A stretch of 64,000 nucleotides of DNA from Pseudoxanthomonas sp. F37 (GCF_022965755.1 NZ_CP095187.1:2108001-2172000), one strand, 5' to 3'; shown: positions 1 to 11,247, numbered from the stretch's first letter. Translations and numbers: made by a program. Notes: generated from the letters alone by a model not told the origin.

Positions 1-5
1 CAGGG

Positions 6-1898
6 TTACGGGGCCGAGGCGGTCTTCGCGTCCGGCCCGATGTACTTGTCGAAGAACGCCAGCATCTTGGTGTAAAGGTTCACGTTGTTCTGCAGGTCGC
101 GGAATCCGTGCGCTTCCTTCTTCTCCACGATCACCTCGTCCGGCTTCTTGCCGGCCTTGGCCAGCTGCGAGATCAGGAAATGCATGTTCTTGATCGGTAC
201 ACGCACGTCCTTCTCGCCATGGACCAGCAGGATCGGCGCCTTGATGCGCTCCACCCCATAGGCGGGCGACTGCGCCATGCGCTCGGCGGCGGTCGGCGGG
301 TAGACGTCCTTGAGGTAGTTCCGGCCGCTTTCGTGCTCCATGAAGTCCGCACTGCGCTGCGCATCGAGGTCGTAGACGCCCACGTAGCCGACCGTGCAGC
401 GGTACAGGTCCGGCTCGCGCACCACGCTCATCAGCGCCGCGTAGCCGCCGTAGGAGGCGCCGTAGATGCAGACGCGATCCGGGTCGGCGATGCCCTGTGC
501 GACCGCCCACTTCACCGAGTCGGTCAGGTCATCCTGCATGGTCGTACCCCACTTGCGGTAGCCCATGCCTTCGAACGCATTGCCGTAGCCACCCGACCCG
601 CGATAGTTGATCTGCAGGACGGCATAGCCACGGTTGGCGAACAGCTGGACTTCGGGGTTGAAGCCCCACTCGTCGCGTGGGCCGTGCGGGCCGCCGTGCG
701 GATTGATGATCAGCGGCAGGTTCTTGCCATCGCTGTTCTTCGGGATGGTGATGTAGCCATGCAGCGGCAGGCCATCCCGCGCCTTCACCACGATGGGCTT
801 CATCGGCGACATTTCTTCGGGCTTGATCCAGTCCATGCTGGCCGCGAGGAACTTGGCCTTGCCCGTTTCCCGGTCGAACAGATACGCCTCGGAGGGCATC
901 GTGTCGGCGAACACCCGCATGGCGAAGTAGCGCCCGTCCTGCGACGGACGAAGGAAGCGCACGGCCTTGCCGGGGAAGGCCTTCACCAGGCCCGCATAGA
1001 CCTTGGTTTCCGGATGTTCGGGCGCCACCCAGTCCCAGTAGGGGATGCCGTCCTCGTACCACACGCCGAGCAGGGTCTTCTCGTCGCTGCTCCACAGGTA
1101 GCCTGACGGGCTGACCGTGCCGTTGCTGGACAAGGGCGTTTCCGCGCGCGTATCCAGGTCCAGCAGGACGATGGTCTCCGGCTTGCCCTGCTCGCCCTTG
1201 GCCATGTAGACGCGCTTGTTCTCGGCGTCGAAGCCCAGCGGGAAATACGTGGCGCCATTGCGCTCGCTCTCGTGGACCAGCGTCCATTTGTCGCCGTCGC
1301 GGCGATAGGTCACGTTGCGTCCGTCATTCATCGCGCCGGCGACGAAGCGGACCTTGCGGTCGTGGTCCACCAGGAAGCTGCCCTGTTCCACCGGCGCCGA
1401 GGCGACCGTCGTGGTCCGGCCGTTGTTGATGTTCAGCTTGAACAGGAACGAGGTCTCAACCGAACGCTCCACCAGGATGGTGTCGGGGTCTTCCGGGGTG
1501 AGATCGACGACGCTGTAGTAGTTGCCGTTCGGGATGTCGATGCGGCCGGTGCCATCGATGTTGGACGCGTACAGGTCGCCCTTCGCGGTCTCGAAATCGA
1601 ACCGGCCGGTCTTGAACGTCACGAAGAACAGCAGGCGGTTGTTGTTGGCCCAGTAGACCTGACGGAAATGGCGGTTCTCGCCGTAGTCCCACTTGCCCAC
1701 CACGCCCTGGTCGGACACGCGCAGCACCGCGAGCACCGTACGGTCGGCCTGCGGCACGGTCACGGCCATGTGCTTGCCGTCAGGCGACACACTGATCGAA
1801 GTGAACTCCGGATCCTTGAAGAAATCCTGGATCGGCACCTCACGCGCAAAACCCTGCAACGGCAACAGGAAAAGCAACAACAACAGACGGACGATCAT
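6..1898 (-). CDS. S9 family prolyl oligopeptidase, exported
   Basis: A 630-residue serine peptidase of the S9 (prolyl oligopeptidase/acylaminoacyl peptidase) family. The first 18 residues (MIVRLLLLLFLLPLQGFA) form a signal peptide, so it should act in the periplasm on short peptides. The N-terminal two thirds are a beta-propeller-like region; the C-terminal third is the alpha/beta-hydrolase domain with the nucleophile Ser482 in YGASYGGY, Asp564 in GEKD and His597 in EAHGF. The frame is open 47 codons further upstream, but the ATG at 1898 has an AAGGAG-type ribosome binding site and begins the signal peptide. It lies 79 bases after carA, so it may be read from the same transcript. The substrate cannot be told from sequence. 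Confidence 0.9.
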   Translation of the reverse strand: MIVRLLLLLFLLPLQGFAREVPIQDFFKDPEFTSISVSPDGKHMAVTVPQADRTVLAVLRVSDQGVVGKWDYGENRHFRQVYWANNNRLLFFVTFKTGRFDFETAKGDLYASNIDGTGRIDIPNGNYYSVVDLTPEDPDTILVERSVETSFLFKLNINNGRTTTVASAPVEQGSFLVDHDRKVRFVAGAMNDGRNVTYRRDGDKWTLVHESERNGATYFPLGFDAENKRVYMAKGEQGKPETIVLLDLDTRAETPLSSNGTVSPSGYLWSSDEKTLLGVWYEDGIPYWDWVAPEHPETKVYAGLVKAFPGKAVRFLRPSQDGRYFAMRVFADTMPSEAYLFDRETGKAKFLAASMDWIKPEEMSPMKPIVVKARDGLPLHGYITIPKNSDGKNLPLIINPHGGPHGPRDEWGFNPEVQLFANRGYAVLQINYRGSGGYGNAFEGMGYRKWGTTMQDDLTDSVKWAVAQGIADPDRVCIYGASYGGYAALMSVVREPDLYRCTVGYVGVYDLDAQRSADFMEHESGRNYLKDVYPPTAAERMAQSPAYGVERIKAPILLVHGEKDVRVPIKNMHFLISQLAKAGKKPDEVIVEKKEAHGFRDLQNNVNLYTKMLAFFDKYIGPDAKTASAP

Positions 1899-1977
1899 TT
1901 TCACCTTCCACTCCTTGGGATAGGGCGGCATCCCCCGCCACCCGATGCGGACAATCGATGGCACGGAGCCATCCCCC

Positions 1978-3111
1978 TCACGATGACCGTGCCTGCTCCA
2001 TGCAGGCGACAAAACGGTCGAACAACGGTGCGACATCATGCGGCCCCGGCGATGCTTCCGGATGGCCCTGGAACGAGAACGCGGGCGCGTCGGTCAGTTC
2101 GATGCCCTGGTTGGTGCCGTCGAACAGCGAACGGTGGATGACGCGCACGTTGGCCGGCAGCGTGGTCTCGTCGACGGCGAAACCATGGTTCTGTGAGGTG
2201 ATCATCACCCGGCCGGTGTCGAGGTCCTGGACCGGATGGTTCGCGCCGTGGTGGCCGTGGCCCATCTTCATGGTCCGCGCACCGGCGGCCAGCGCCAGCA
2301 GCTGGTGGCCCAGGCAGATGCCGAAGGTCGGGACCTTCTTCGCGATGAACTCGCGGATGGCGGTGATCGCGTAGTCGCACGGCTCCGGGTCGCCGGGGCC
2401 ATTGGACAGGAAGACGCCATCGGGCTGCAGCGCCAGCACGTCGGCGGCGCTGGTCTGCGCCGGCACCACGGTCACGTCGCAGCCACGTTCGGCCAGCATG
2501 CGCAGGATGTTGTGCTTCACGCCGAAGTCGTAGGCCACCACCTTGTGCTTCGCCGGGGCCTGCACGAAGGCGTTGCGGTCCAGGTCCAGCTGGCCGTCGC
2601 GCCACGGGTAGGCCTTGTCCGTGGTGACGACCTTGGCCAGGTCCATGCCCTTCAGGCCGGGGAACTTGCGCGCCGCTTCCAGCGCCCGCTCGACGTCGAT
2701 GCCGTCGCCGGCCATCAGCGCGCCGTTCTGGGCGCCGCGCTCGCGCAGCAGGCGCGTCAGCTTGCGCGTATCGATGCCGGCGATGGCCACGATGCCGCGG
2801 GTCTGCAGCCATTCGGGCAGCGCCTGCTGGTTGCGCCAGCTGCTGGGGCGGCGCGGCACGTCGCGCACGATCAGTCCGGCGCACCAGACCCGGGACGCTT
2901 CATCGTCCTGGTCGGTGCAACCGGTGTTGCCGATATGGGGGTACGTCAGGGTGACGAGCTGGCGGGCGTAGGACGGGTCCGTCAGGACCTCCTGGTAGCC
3001 GGTCATCGCGGTGTTGAACACCACTTCGCCGACCGAAAGGCCGTCTGCGCCTACGGATTCGCCCTCGAATACGGTGCCGTCTTCGAGTACGAGGATTGCG
3101 GGTCGAGTCAC
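1978..3111 (-). CDS. carA: carbamoyl-phosphate synthase small (glutaminase) subunit
   Basis: This 377-residue protein hydrolyses glutamine and passes ammonia to the large subunit CarB, making carbamoyl phosphate for pyrimidine and arginine synthesis. The N-terminal CarA domain begins [18 protein letters not shown]; the C-terminal class I amidotransferase domain has the nucleophile Cys in FGICLGHQ and the His/Glu pair in FQGHPEAS. I start it at GTG 3111 because family members begin at this point; the frame is open to 3249 but that extension is Pro/Arg-rich and unlike CarA. carB is not the next gene: an S9 peptidase follows, so carB must lie beyond the window edge or elsewhere. The 225-base gap to dapB has a TACAAT -10-like box at 3220-3225, a possible own promoter. 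Confidence 0.95.
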   Translation of the reverse strand: MTRPAILVLEDGTVFEGESVGADGLSVGEVVFNTAMTGYQEVLTDPSYARQLVTLTYPHIGNTGCTDQDDEASRVWCAGLIVRDVPRRPSSWRNQQALPEWLQTRGIVAIAGIDTRKLTRLLRERGAQNGALMAGDGIDVERALEAARKFPGLKGMDLAKVVTTDKAYPWRDGQLDLDRNAFVQAPAKHKVVAYDFGVKHNILRMLAERGCDVTVVPAQTSAADVLALQPDGVFLSNGPGDPEPCDYAITAIREFIAKKVPTFGICLGHQLLALAAGARTMKMGHGHHGANHPVQDLDTGRVMITSQNHGFAVDETTLPANVRVIHRSLFDGTNQGIELTDAPAFSFQGHPEASPGPHDVAPLFDRFVACMEQARSS

Positions 3112-3336
3112 GGGGTTCGCCTTGGGGTGGAGGAACCCTGTCCCACCGGCTTGCGGCTGCAAGAAACCGCGGACGCGGCGTTCATCCGGTCCGTGGCGAT
3201 GGGTAACAGGCGAGCGGGAATTGTACGGGGAACCCCTGTTCAGCGCCACCGTTTTTTACGTTCCGCTGCAGGTCCGCACCGGATGCGGGCGCCGCGCATT
3301 CAGGTTTCGAATGCAAAGGCGACCCATGGGCACCTA

Positions 3337-4053
3337 TCAATCCAGCAGATCGCGCACGCGGTAGGCGCCGGGCGCGCGCCCCACCAGCGACCGGGCCACA
3401 TGCAGCGCACCGCGTGCGAAGACATCGCGGTGGGTCGCGCGATGGGTCAGCTCGATCCGTTCGCCCAGCCCGGTGAACTGCACCGTATGCTCGCCCACGA
3501 TGTCGCCGGCGCGCAGGCTGGCGTAGCGCACCGCCTGCCCCGCACTGCCCGCCGCCCGGCCCAGGGTCAGTGCCGTGCCCGACGGCGCGTCCTTCTTGTG
3601 CACGTGGTGCGATTCGACGATATCGATGTCCCAGCCCGGCAACGCGGCCGCGGCGCGCTCCACCAGTTCGGCCAGCACCGCCACGCCCAGGCTGAAGTTG
3701 CTGGCCCAGACCAGCGGGATGCGCGTTGCCGCAGTGGCCAGCGCGTCCTGCTGCGCCGCGTCGATGCCCGTGGTGCCGGACACCAGCGGGCGCCCGCGGT
3801 CCACGCACAGGGCCAGAATGGTGTCGAAGCCGTCCGGCAGGCTGAAGTCGATGGCCACGTCGAAGGCCGGAACGCCGCCCAACTCGCTGGCGCCGAAATG
3901 AGGCACGCCATCGACGACGCGCTGCGCGGGCGCACGGCGCGTCACGGCGGCGACCACCGTGCATGCGGGCTGTTCGGCGGCCAGGCGGAGCAAGGCCTGG
4001 CCCATCCGGCCGGAGGCACCGTGTATCAACAGTCGGGTCGGGGGCGTGTCCAT
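3337..4053 (-). CDS. dapB: 4-hydroxy-tetrahydrodipicolinate reductase
   Basis: DapB reduces 4-hydroxy-tetrahydrodipicolinate with NAD(P)H in the lysine/diaminopimelate pathway, cytoplasmic and tetrameric in the known family. The 238-residue product shows the Rossmann loop HGASGRMG at residues 9-16, the SGTTG motif near 91-95, and the signature ESHHxxKKDAPSGTA near 145-160, which holds the catalytic His and Lys. Length is slightly short of the usual 240-270 but all motifs are present. It lies upstream of carA on the same strand, the order usual in gammaproteobacteria. Confidence 0.95.
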   Translation of the reverse strand: MDTPPTRLLIHGASGRMGQALLRLAAEQPACTVVAAVTRRAPAQRVVDGVPHFGASELGGVPAFDVAIDFSLPDGFDTILALCVDRGRPLVSGTTGIDAAQQDALATAATRIPLVWASNFSLGVAVLAELVERAAAALPGWDIDIVESHHVHKKDAPSGTALTLGRAAGSAGQAVRYASLRAGDIVGEHTVQFTGLGERIELTHRATHRDVFARGALHVARSLVGRAPGAYRVRDLLD

Positions 4054-4098
4054 ACGGCCATGGTAACGGCCGGGTGACGCGTGGCGAAGTCCCGGCGT

Positions 4099-5418
4099 TC
4101 AGGCGGACTGCGGATGACCCAGATGGAACCCCTGCCCCAGCGGCACACCGAGCCGTTTGAGGGTGTCGAGCTGGCGCGCGGTCTCCACGCCCTCGGCGAT
4201 GAGGTCCGCGCCCGTGCCTTGCGCGAAGGTCAGCAGCGCGGCGATCAGCGTCTGCATGCGCGGGCGCTGATCGACTTCGCGCACCAGAGTGATGTCCAGC
4301 TTGATGATGTCAGGCGCCAGCCGCAGCACATGGCGCAGGCTGGCGAAGCCCGCGCCGGTATCGTCCACGGCGATGCACACGCCCTCCTGCTGCAAGGCCG
4401 ACAGTCGCTGGTTGAGGCGTCCGTAGTCGTCCACCGGCGTGTGCTCGGTGATCTCCAGCACCAGCCGCCGGGGGTCATGCCCGGCGATGAGCTGGCGCAA
4501 GCGGTCGCTGCACGCGGTTTCCGGCGACACGTTGATGGAAAGGAACGTCTCCGGCGGCAGCGATGCGAGCCGCGCCAGGGCGACGGCGGCCGCGGCGAGC
4601 TCCAGTTCGACGCTGAGCCCTGCGCGCGCCGCATCCTCGAACCAGCGACCCGTGGACAGGTCGTACTCCAGCGGAAAGCGCGCCAATGCTTCGTGGCCGA
4701 CGACGACACCCTCGGCCAGCCGGACGATCGGTTGCAGGGCGATCGCGATTTGCCCGTGTTCCAGTACCTGCAGCAGGCGCTGACGGACATCGTTCAGATC
4801 CCGCCGCTCGCGCTCGCCCTGCCCCAGGCGGGCCTGGAGCGTGGCGCGCATCTGCGCATGTTCGATCGCCATGTACATGCTGGCGGCCACCAGCGTGCTC
4901 AATTGTTCCAGCATCCTGCAATCGGTGTCGTCGTAGGCCGCGGGCGAGGCGGACAACACTTTCAGCACACCGACCACCTGGTCGCGGAAGCGCAACGGCG
5001 CCACCAGCATCGAACGCAGGCCCACCGTGCGGCAGGCTTCGCGGTTGACGCGGGGGTCGTCCTCGCTGTCGTCGCAGCGCAGCACGCGGGCCTCCTCGAT
5101 GCAGCGCCCCGACAGGCTGCCTTCGACGGGCAACGTGAGACCGACCTGCCCCTGCGCGATGCCACTGGCCGACCAGTAGCGCATCAGGGCGCCATCGCGG
5201 ATCTCGAGCACCGCCCCGGCCGAGCGGGTCAGCGCCTGCGCGCGCGAGGTGATGGCATCCACCACGTCCTGGGGGTCGGGCCCGGCGGCGGCAATCTCGC
5301 CCTGTGCCGCCACGATACGTGTCAGCAGGGCGATGGCGTCGCCGGACCCGCCATCGCCGGCTGCGGACGCCGGTGGCCGTACCGACGACAGGGACGTCAC
5401 TTTGCGATCCCGATTCAT
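4099..5418 (-). CDS. GAF-EAL cyclic-di-GMP phosphodiesterase
   Basis: This 439-residue soluble protein has an N-terminal GAF sensory domain (about residues 35-170) and a C-terminal EAL domain (about 195-435), expected to hydrolyse cyclic di-GMP to pGpG. Metal and catalytic residues look intact: the EAL motif in GHEALARF, Asn in LSINVSPET, Glu in LEITEH, the DD pair in AVDDTGAGF, Lys in IIKLD and Glu in AEGVET. There is no GGDEF domain and no membrane segment. The start at 5418 is chosen over 5454 because AAGGAG lies eight bases before this ATG. The GAF ligand is unknown. It stands alone, with a palindrome upstream at 5506-5519. Confidence 0.88.
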   Translation of the reverse strand: MNRDRKVTSLSSVRPPASAAGDGGSGDAIALLTRIVAAQGEIAAAGPDPQDVVDAITSRAQALTRSAGAVLEIRDGALMRYWSASGIAQGQVGLTLPVEGSLSGRCIEEARVLRCDDSEDDPRVNREACRTVGLRSMLVAPLRFRDQVVGVLKVLSASPAAYDDTDCRMLEQLSTLVAASMYMAIEHAQMRATLQARLGQGERERRDLNDVRQRLLQVLEHGQIAIALQPIVRLAEGVVVGHEALARFPLEYDLSTGRWFEDAARAGLSVELELAAAAVALARLASLPPETFLSINVSPETACSDRLRQLIAGHDPRRLVLEITEHTPVDDYGRLNQRLSALQQEGVCIAVDDTGAGFASLRHVLRLAPDIIKLDITLVREVDQRPRMQTLIAALLTFAQGTGADLIAEGVETARQLDTLKRLGVPLGQGFHLGHPQSA

Positions 5419-5505
5419 CTCCCACGCTCCTTGCGGATGAAGGACATGATGCATATCCCCTGCATCGAGGCCGTGATGCTAGGGCGGCCCGCGGGGTGCT
5501 GTCGA

Positions 5506-5519
5506 GTAAACGTGTTTAC
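5506..5519. promoter_or_regulatory. GTAAAC-GT-GTTTAC inverted repeat, candidate operator
   Basis: Two perfect 6-base arms (GTAAAC and GTTTAC) separated by two bases lie between the end of the MOSC gene and the start of the EAL gene, about 90 bases before the EAL start codon. The AT-rich arms stand out in this GC-rich stretch. The form resembles LacI-family half sites, but no regulator is encoded next to it and the site is short, so this is only a candidate. Confidence 0.3.
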
Positions 5520-5532
5520 AAGAGCGTGCGCG

Positions 5533-6243
5533 TCAGGGTCCCGGCGCGACGCCTGTCAGGCGCTTGCCCCAGTCCTCCACCGCACCGCGTTCGAGGCGGC
5601 GCTGGAACAGCAGGCGCCACGACGGCACCAGGGGCAGTTGCAATACCTCATGCAGCAGGCCCGGGTCGATGGCCCGCCGGTACAGCAGACCGATCAGGCG
5701 GGACAGCGGCCAGGCCGCATGGGGACGGTCGGCCAGCACCAGCGTATCGCCCTGCTGCACATGACCCTCCTCGATCACACGGTAGTACCAGCCCGTGCGG
5801 CCACTGTCCTGCACGAGACGCGCCATGTCGGCCACGGCGAAGCGGTCGGACAGCTTCCAGCAGGGCTGGCGCGACTGCGAGACCTCCACCAGGGCCGTGC
5901 CCATGCGGTAGCGGTCGCCCAGGCATACGGTGTGTTCGAGCATGCCGGACGTGGTGATGTTCTCTCCGAACGCACCGGCCTGCTCCAGCAGGGGGTGAAG
6001 GCCGATATCGTCCTGCCAGGGGCGATAATGCTCGCGTGGATAGTGATGGATGGCCTTGTCGGGCCCGCCGTGCACACGCAGGTCGCCCTGTTCGTCGTCG
6101 GCGATGCCCAGCACGGTGACACGCTGCGGCCCGGCCACAGGGGTCTTGGCGATGGCGCTGACACTGCCCGCCCGGGTGAAAGGCACGGCCTTGCCGGTCA
6201 GTACGGCGTCGATGACGCACCGGGATTGCGCCGCCACGTTCAT
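5533..6243 (-). CDS. MOSC domain protein, YiiM-like
   Basis: A 236-residue MOSC-domain protein with a YiiM-type C-terminal three-helix extension. MOSC proteins carry or use molybdenum cofactor sulfur; YiiM relatives protect against N-hydroxylated base analogues in E. coli. Visible family motifs are the HGGPDKAIHHY stretch, GAFGENI and the conserved Cys in QSRQPCWKL. The gene starts at ATG 6243, sharing ATGA with the stop of the prephenate dehydrogenase gene, so the two are translationally coupled. The pairing with aromatic amino-acid synthesis has no obvious functional reason. Confidence 0.85.
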   Translation of the reverse strand: MNVAAQSRCVIDAVLTGKAVPFTRAGSVSAIAKTPVAGPQRVTVLGIADDEQGDLRVHGGPDKAIHHYPREHYRPWQDDIGLHPLLEQAGAFGENITTSGMLEHTVCLGDRYRMGTALVEVSQSRQPCWKLSDRFAVADMARLVQDSGRTGWYYRVIEEGHVQQGDTLVLADRPHAAWPLSRLIGLLYRRAIDPGLLHEVLQLPLVPSWRLLFQRRLERGAVEDWGKRLTGVAPGP

Positions 6244-7346
6244 GCCAGCACCCTTCCCAGTCCGCTGGCGTCGATCTCGCCCGCGGCGCGCGCCAGCGCC
6301 GCCGCATCCACGCCCGCATCGAATCCGATCCTGAAGTGCACCTCGCCCTCCGGGGTGCGCGAGGAGTGGATGGAGGACAGACTGATGCCATGCCGTTCGA
6401 ACACGTGCAGCAGGGCCCGCAACGAGCCGGGGCGATCCTCCGGCAGGTGCACGCTGAGCGCGTCCCGGCCGGCGAGGTCGGCCAGCAGGTAGCCGATCCG
6501 TTCGTAGCTGTAATTGCCCTGGGCCAGCATGCCCGGACCGATGGCGTCGCGGTTGTCGTGCAGGAACTCGCGCCGGAACGCCGCGCGGGCCGCATCCGTC
6601 CCCTCGCCCACCAGTTGCGCCATGCGCTGGATCTGCCGACCCAGCGCCCGCAGCACGTCCGCGGCATGGGGATTGCCGAACTGGATGTCCTCGTAGATCG
6701 CCGGGTTGAGCGAGAGGATGCGCGCGATGATGGCCGCATCCATCTCGAACGAGGCCGAACGGAACGGCATCAGCGCGGCCAGGTGGCCGGCATGCATGGC
6801 CTCGCCGCGCAGCACACCCGCCTGTGCCAGGTGGGCGGCATGTACCATCGCCTGCACCAGGGCCATCACGCGATCGTGCTGCTCGGGTGTGGCCTGCACG
6901 CACTCGGCCTCGAGTGCGGCAAGCAGCGACGCCACCCATGGGCGCCAGGTGTCGAGCCTGGCCTCGCTGACCACCAGTACCCTGCCCTTCAGGGTCGGCG
7001 CCTTGGGCGGTGCGGTCATCGGATGCAGGCCCACCACTTCGGCGCGCGAGGCCAGCATCGCCGCCACCGGCGCGGCCTTGATCGAGGTGACATCCAGCCA
7101 CAGCCGGCCGGCCTCGGCCCCGGCGGCAAGTCCGGCATAGCGGGCGATCAGCGCCCCGGTATGGCGGATCGGCGCGGAGAAGACCAGGACCTCCGCCCGC
7201 CGCACGAGTTCGGCCTCGTCGACCGATGCCGGATCGGCCGGGTCGTGGCCGATCACCTCCAGGCCCATCCGGTGGTGGAAGAAGTGCTGCAGCCAGCGGC
7301 CATAGGCGCCTGCGCTGCCGACGATGCCGATCAGGGGTCCGGACAC
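6240..7346 (-). CDS. tyrA: prephenate dehydrogenase with C-terminal ACT domain
   Basis: This 368-residue protein should oxidise prephenate to 4-hydroxyphenylpyruvate in tyrosine synthesis. It has an N-terminal Rossmann fold (GIVGSAGAYG, with LDVTSIK and GLHPM further in) and an ACT domain from about residue 290 (LPEDRPGSLRALLHVFERHG) for feedback by an amino acid; there is no chorismate mutase domain. The frame is open to an ATG at 7373, but that ATG sits inside the terminator stem following dnaJ. GTG 7346 has GGAG eight bases before it and gives a start (VSGPLIGIVG) like xanthomonad orthologues, so I prefer it. Confidence 0.85.
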   Translation of the reverse strand: MSGPLIGIVGSAGAYGRWLQHFFHHRMGLEVIGHDPADPASVDEAELVRRAEVLVFSAPIRHTGALIARYAGLAAGAEAGRLWLDVTSIKAAPVAAMLASRAEVVGLHPMTAPPKAPTLKGRVLVVSEARLDTWRPWVASLLAALEAECVQATPEQHDRVMALVQAMVHAAHLAQAGVLRGEAMHAGHLAALMPFRSASFEMDAAIIARILSLNPAIYEDIQFGNPHAADVLRALGRQIQRMAQLVGEGTDAARAAFRREFLHDNRDAIGPGMLAQGNYSYERIGYLLADLAGRDALSVHLPEDRPGSLRALLHVFERHGISLSSIHSSRTPEGEVHFRIGFDAGVDAAALARAAGEIDASGLGRVLA

Positions 7347-7347
7347 G

Positions 7348-7370
7348 AAAAGGGCTCCACCAGGGAGCCC
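7348..7370 (-). terminator. intrinsic terminator of the dnaJ transcript
   Basis: Read on the minus strand, GGGCTCC and GGAGCCC form a 7-base stem around a 5-base loop, followed at once by TTTT. It sits 28 bases past the dnaJ stop. The second arm also contains the GGAG ribosome binding site of the next gene, tyrA. Confidence 0.75.
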
Positions 7371-7398
7371 CATTCTAGAAGCAACGCGCTGCGGCGCA

Positions 7399-8517
7399 TC
7401 AGGACGTCATGCGGTCCCAGAAACCCTTCACGCCATCCAGGAACGTGGCCGACTTCGGCGAGTGCTTGCGCGCCTCTTCACCGATGAAGGTGGCTTCGAA
7501 CTTCTCCAGCAGGTCCCGTTGTTCCGGGGTGAGGTTGACCGGCGTCTCCACCACCACGCGGCAGTACAGATCGCCTTCGCTGCGGCTGCGCACGGACTTC
7601 ACGCCCTTGCCGCGCAGGCGGAACAGCTTGCCGGTCTGCGTTTCGGCCGGGATGCGGATTTCCGCCTCGCCCTTCAGCGTCGGCACGCGCACGGTGTCGC
7701 CCAGCGCGGCCTGGGAGATGCGGATCGGCACCTCGCAGTGCAGGTCGTCGCCATCGCGCTGGAAGATGTCGTGCTCGCGCACGCGCACCTCCACGTACAG
7801 GTCGCCCGGCGGCGTGCCGGGCGGGCCGGCCTCGCCTTCGCCGGTCAGGCGGATGCGGTCGCCGTTGTCCACGCCGGCCGGGATCTTGACCGACAGGACC
7901 TTCTCTTCCTCCACGCGGCCGGCGCCGTGGCACTCGGTGCAGGGATTCCTGATGACCTGGCCGCGGCCGCCACAGGCCGGGCAGGCCTGCTGCATGGCGA
8001 AGATGCCCCGCTGCATGCGCACGTTGCCGCGCCCGCCGCAGGTGCCGCAGGTCTCCACGCGTCCGTCGGCAGAGCCGGTGCCCTTGCAGGGGTCGCAGGC
8101 CACCAGGGTGGGGATCTCGATGCGCTTCTCGACGCCGGCCACGGCCTCTTCCAGGTCCAGCTCCATCACGTAGCCGACATCGGCGCCACGGCGAGCGGCG
8201 CGTGCGCCCCCGCCGCCGAAGATGTTGCCGAAGATGTCCCCGAAGATGTCGCCCATGTCCGGCCCGCCGGGACCGCCACCGCCCATGCCATGCTCGAACG
8301 CGGCATGGCCGTGCGCATCGTAGGCGCGGCGCTTGGCCCCGTCCGAAAGCACTTCGTAGGCTTCCTTGCACTCCTTGAACGCCGCCTCGGCGGCGGCATC
8401 GCCGGGATTGCGGTCGGGGTGATGCTTCATGGCGCAGCGGCGGTAGGCCTTCTTCAGGTCTTCGTCGCTGGCGTCGCGGGCCACGCCCAGGACTTCGTAG
8501 TAATCGCGCTTGCTCAT
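7399..8517 (-). CDS. dnaJ: chaperone DnaJ (Hsp40)
   Basis: DnaJ delivers unfolded clients to DnaK and stimulates its ATPase. The 372-residue product has the J domain ([20 protein letters not shown], with HHPDRNPGD carrying HPD), a Gly/Phe-rich linker at about 75-115, four CxxCxGxG zinc repeats ([32 protein letters not shown]) and the C-terminal client-binding region. This is a full type I DnaJ. ATG 8517 matches the family start; an upstream extension to 8574 is rejected. It follows dnaK by 134 bases holding a repetitive element. Confidence 0.97.
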   Translation of the reverse strand: MSKRDYYEVLGVARDASDEDLKKAYRRCAMKHHPDRNPGDAAAEAAFKECKEAYEVLSDGAKRRAYDAHGHAAFEHGMGGGGPGGPDMGDIFGDIFGNIFGGGGARAARRGADVGYVMELDLEEAVAGVEKRIEIPTLVACDPCKGTGSADGRVETCGTCGGRGNVRMQRGIFAMQQACPACGGRGQVIRNPCTECHGAGRVEEEKVLSVKIPAGVDNGDRIRLTGEGEAGPPGTPPGDLYVEVRVREHDIFQRDGDDLHCEVPIRISQAALGDTVRVPTLKGEAEIRIPAETQTGKLFRLRGKGVKSVRSRSEGDLYCRVVVETPVNLTPEQRDLLEKFEATFIGEEARKHSPKSATFLDGVKGFWDRMTS

Positions 8518-8520
8518 CGG

Positions 8521-8651
8521 GCGGGAATGGAGAATGGAGAATCGGGAACGGTCGACACTGACCGGTGCGAGCACTTCGCAGCGGGAGGGGGAACAGGAAA
8601 GGAGGGCCGGGCTAGATCCGCTCCCCCGCTTCCCTACTCCCTATTCCCGAT

Positions 8652-8652
<1 letters not shown>
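8521..8652. repeat. GGAGAATGGAGAATCGGGA / TCCCTATTCCCGATTC intergenic repeat
   Basis: The dnaK-dnaJ gap holds a stretch of near-repeated GGGAATGGAGAAT units (about 8521-8552) and, near the other end (8630-8652), the roughly inverted form CCCTACTCCCTATTCCCG. Together they could fold into an imperfect long hairpin in the dnaK-dnaJ message. Similar GGGAAT/ATTCCC strings are, from memory, common between genes in xanthomonads. Confidence 0.5.
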
Positions 8653-10574
<1,922 letters not shown>

Positions 10575-10639
10575 GATGGATCTCGCTCCCTAGCAGATTC
10601 TGATGTTGGACCCGGCGATCGGCCGGGTGGATGGTCCCG

Positions 10640-10667
10640 ATATAGGGGTGCGATGACGCCGTTCAAG
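10640..10667 (-). promoter_or_regulatory. sigma-32 type heat-shock promoter for dnaK
   Basis: On the minus strand CTTGAAC (10667-10661) is followed after 12 bases by CCCCTATAT (10648-10640). This closely matches the sigma-32 consensus (CTTGAAA, then about 12-15 bases, then CCCCATNT). It lies about 65 bases before the dnaK start, so dnaK-dnaJ can be induced separately from hrcA-grpE. Confidence 0.7.
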
Positions 10668-10684
10668 CGCCACCGGCCTGTCGT

Positions 10685-11206
10685 TCAGTCGTGCTTGGCC
10701 ACCACCACCAGGGCCGGGCGCAGCAGGCGGCCGTTGAGCACGTAGCCCTTCTGGAACACCTGCACCACGCTGCCCGGTGCCGCACCGGGCGCATCGGCCT
10801 GGCTGATGGCCTGGTGATGCTCGGGGTTGAAGGCCTCGCCGGCCGGATCGAGCAGGCTCAGGCCGTTGTCGCTGGCGACCTTCAGCAGTTGCTTGAAGGT
10901 CAGCTCCAGCCCGTCCCGCAGGGGACTGGGCTCGCTGCCGGCGGCGGCCAGGCCGGCGTCCAGGCTGTCGAACACCGGCAGCAGGTCGCCCAGCAGGCGC
11001 TCGTTGGCGAACTTGCGGGCCTGCTCGATGTCGCGCGCCACGCGCTTGCGCTGGTTCTCCAGGTCGGCGCGCTCCAGCAGGGTCGTCGCACGCAGCTGGT
11101 CCAGCTCGTTGCGCAGGGTTTCCAACTCGGCCAGCAGGGCGGCGTCGGTGTCGGGGGATTCGGGCGCCTGGCCCGGGGTGGCATCGTGTTCGTGCTGTTC
11201 GTTCAT
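10685..11206 (-). CDS. grpE: nucleotide exchange factor GrpE
   Basis: GrpE (173 residues) releases ADP from DnaK. The N-terminal part is acidic and disordered, then a long helix (about 30-80, [29 protein letters not shown] region) and the C-terminal beta domain ending [15 protein letters not shown] with the typical NPEHHQAIS and [14 protein letters not shown] motifs. ATG 11206 has AGGGA before it; the longer frame to 11239 is not needed. It sits 41 bases after hrcA and before dnaK. Confidence 0.96.
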   Translation of the reverse strand: MNEQHEHDATPGQAPESPDTDAALLAELETLRNELDQLRATTLLERADLENQRKRVARDIEQARKFANERLLGDLLPVFDSLDAGLAAAGSEPSPLRDGLELTFKQLLKVASDNGLSLLDPAGEAFNPEHHQAISQADAPGAAPGSVVQVFQKGYVLNGRLLRPALVVVAKHD

Positions 11207-11247
11207 TTCGGTTCCCTGGCGGCGGGTCCTGCCGCCCAACCGGGAAC

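Noticed and set aside
4081-6492. Long plus-strand open frame of 803 codons opposite the EAL, MOSC and tyrA genes
   Set aside because: It is a GC-rich shadow frame running across three real genes on the other strand; composition is Arg/His/Gln/Gly-rich with no domain.
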